Origin: Adiantum capillus-veneris
Lineage: Eukaryota > Streptophyta > Polypodiopsida > Polypodiales > Pteridaceae
Assembly: GCA_014529385.2 (NCBI GenBank)
Contig: CM043960.1
Coordinates: forward strand, 120,542,543-120,606,542
Length of the DNA stretch: 64,000 bases
Direction of reading: 5' to 3'
The position numbers and the translations under genes were made by a program. Positions 62,227 through 64,000 of this stretch are shown here, one piece after another (position 1 is the first letter of the stretch; each line of letters opens with the position of its first letter). Under the pieces are notes generated by a model. That model was not told where the DNA came from. It searched no databases and worked only from the letters and a program-made list of their open reading frames with translations.

Positions 62227-64000
62227 ATGGCTGACGATAGTAAAGAGAGTGAAATTAATGTTGATAACTTTGATTTTGCTAATGAGCAGGCTACTAATGA
62301 TGCCCCGATGCTTGTTAACTATCTTGTTTCTAGGCTTCAACAAGCCATGGGCAATCCATCCCTCCAAAGTGAAGTGCAACGGCAGCTTCGTGCTCATGGG
62401 ATTCTCCAAGTTCCCCACCATGACGAGAGAGCACCTAGGAAGCCTCCTTGCGAGACTTCCAAAAGAGGTCTCTCTCCAATTTGGGAAGAAGAGAGGATCC
62501 CTATGAAGGGCTCAGAAAGGAACAAGAAAGAAGTGAGTCTCCCGCCACCTCGGCGGAGATGGCTCCTCGAAGATGGCAGGCTAAACGCTCTCCATCACCT
62601 CCAAAACGGAGAAGACCATCGCATACTTCTCCACACCATACTTCAAAGAGCGATGAAAAAAAGCAAGAGAAGAAAAAGGCAAGAAAGAGTGCACCCTCTT
62701 CTCCATCTTCTTCATCCTCTTCCTCTCATGAAAGTGATGATGAAGACGACGAAGATGAAGGCAAGAAAAAGACGAGGAAGAGGTCACCCTCTTCTCCATC
62801 TTCCTCAAATTCTTCGTCGTCTGAAGAAAGTGATGGTGCAACCTTTGAACCATCAAAAAGAAGAGGCCATAGGAAATCTTATGCCACATGGAAGAGGTCA
62901 TCCAAGCTCAAGAAGTTCAAAGAGGGAGGGGAGAGCATCTCTTTCCTTACCTACGATGCCACTTTTCATGCTACGGACAAAGTCTTGGCCTTTATCTAAC
63001 AATTCAATGCGGCGTTTGGAGATGAGGGCTTTACGGAGTCCTCTCAGATACGCCATGTAGCTATGCACTTTCAAAAGTCCGCCAGGCAATGGTGGTCTAG
63101 CCTACAGGCCAATGGTGAATCTCCACAAACATGGAAAGCTTTAAGAGATTCCATTATGAAGAAGTTTTTGGCCACCGATGCCAAAGACAAAGTACTCACC
63201 GAATGGCGAAGCTTGAAGCTCTCTCCCTACGAATCCATTCACAAATATGTAGACAAGTTTTGGGACCTACAACTCAAAGCCACTGTCTTCAAAAAGTTGG
63301 ATTTTGGAGAGAAAAAGCAACAATTTTGTGCGGGCTTAACCGAAGAAATGGCGGAGTATGTCAACTCTTAAAGGCCACGCACCATATTGGCGGTTATACA
63401 CCATACTCTGGTGGCCTCTCGAATCAATTTCCAAACGGGGGCTAAAAGAAATTCTAGGCCCACAGAAAACAAGGGTTCCAATGAGCCTAAGGGGAAGGAC
63501 AATGTCCAAAAGTCTCCTAAGGGCAACTCCAACAAAGCTAAAGAGAAGGGAGTTTATAAAGGCAAAAATAAACTCTCTCCTGAAGAGATTGAACGTTATT
63601 GCAAGGATAACCGCTGATTCAAGTGCGGTGAGCAAGGGCATGCGTACCGCGCTTGTCCCCAAAAGAACACCCGCCATGAACCTCCTAGAGCTACCTTGGT
63701 CAAAATCCAAGAGGAGGAAATTCACCACAAAGGATCTCCTCTATGCCATGCTTGGGGAAAGGTAAGAGAACATGATGCTTTTATTCTCTTTGACCCCGGT
63801 TCTACTCACAATGTTATATCTATAGAGTTGGCCACAAAGCTAGGCATACAAGCCTACGAGATGGGAGATGTCCTACCCACAGACGGTGCTTTCAAGGGCC
63901 AAGAAGTTTTAGTCACTCCCTTAATTGGGAAATTGAGGCTCCATGTCCAAAGCTATGTGGACAAAGAGGACTTCTTTATCTCTCCTCTCCTCTCAAGCAT
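62227..64000 (+). pseudogene. gag: gypsy C3 gag and protease, open at the window edge
   Basis: ATG 62227 matches the C2 gag start. A deletion of about 60 bp with frameshift occurs near 62490. The second frame then carries the Arg/Ser/Glu-rich section, the Gag core (ARQWWSSL, FWDLQLKA) and zinc knuckle, interrupted by TAA 62997-62999, TAA 63369-63371 and TGA 63615-63617, the last at the first zinc-knuckle cysteine. From 63618 it is open to the window end through FKCGEQGHAYRACPQ and protease DPGSTHN. Gag and protease are in one frame here, which shows that the C2 frame break is a mutation. Confidence 0.9.

Larger units (their letters stand above)
60194..64000 (+). mobile_element. gypsy C3: 5' part of a family C retrotransposon, runs off the window
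   Basis: A full 5' LTR (60194-61812), PBS and gag-protease of the same family as C1 and C2, in the plus orientation. It continues past 64000, so its RT and 3' LTR are unseen. The gag frame carries one frameshift and three stops, so this copy cannot make Gag. Confidence 0.93.

Noticed and set aside
62581-62901. Minus-strand frames opposite the gag of C3 and plus-strand frames opposite the gag of C2
   Set aside because: Antisense shadows of the Arg/Ser/Glu-rich Gag section.

Overview
The window is nuclear DNA of a land plant, almost certainly one with a large, retrotransposon-rich genome. The evidence is Ty1/copia and Ty3/gypsy LTR retrotransposons primed by plant-type tRNA-iMet and tRNA-Asp binding sites, a Helitron relic, long (CT)n and (GT)n microsatellites, and no intact host gene that I recognise. 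I cannot name the species. No rRNA, tRNA gene, CRISPR array or prokaryotic operon is present.

Layout, left to right. Element A is a tRNA-Asp-primed LTR element. Its two LTRs (51-957 plus strand, 5926-12654 minus strand) face opposite ways, yet both carry the same 5-bp flank CTGTC, so it looks like one insertion broken by an inversion. A copia element B (6055-11587, plus strand) sits inside the inverted LTR. A solo LTR of gypsy family C (C1, 2386-3984) lies between the arms. Next come a LINE-ORF1-like pseudogene (12744-13480), a decayed Helitron replicase (14379-17290) and an unassigned stretch with one spliced gene fragment (19264-19763). Element D (20100-33732, minus strand) is a large non-coding LTR element into which gypsy C2 (21309-27435, minus strand) inserted. 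A foldback region (33870-34545) follows. Chromovirus E (34811-53628, plus strand) has lost gag and the start of its 5' LTR. It hosts two later insertions: non-autonomous element F (39645-44963, minus strand) in its chromodomain and copia element G (47695-53347, minus strand) in its 3' LTR. The right flank holds a decayed intron-bearing gene on the minus strand (53605-55160), a tandem duplication (56866-57313), low-complexity DNA, and the 5' part of gypsy C3 (60194 to the window end).

Nesting is supported by target-site duplications: AATCT (B), GTACA (C1), ATTG (C2), ATTTT (D), ATCTT (F) and GACAA (G). For B and G the empty site survives in the sister LTR. For F, removing the element and one target copy restores the chromodomain frame. 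By LTR similarity, F is youngest (LTRs differ only in a microsatellite), then G (4 differences in 187 bp) and D (about 17 substitutions in 951 bp). A, C2 and E are older and decayed.

The most unusual item is element F. It has intact LTRs, a tRNA-Asp-type PBS and a PPT. Its only gene is an uninterrupted 507-codon ORF with an aspartic-protease-like domain and four WVPK-type repeats. It has no recognisable capsid, reverse transcriptase, RNase H or integrase. A, D and F share the tRNA-Asp primer type and G-rich PPTs, and D and F must be mobilised in trans.
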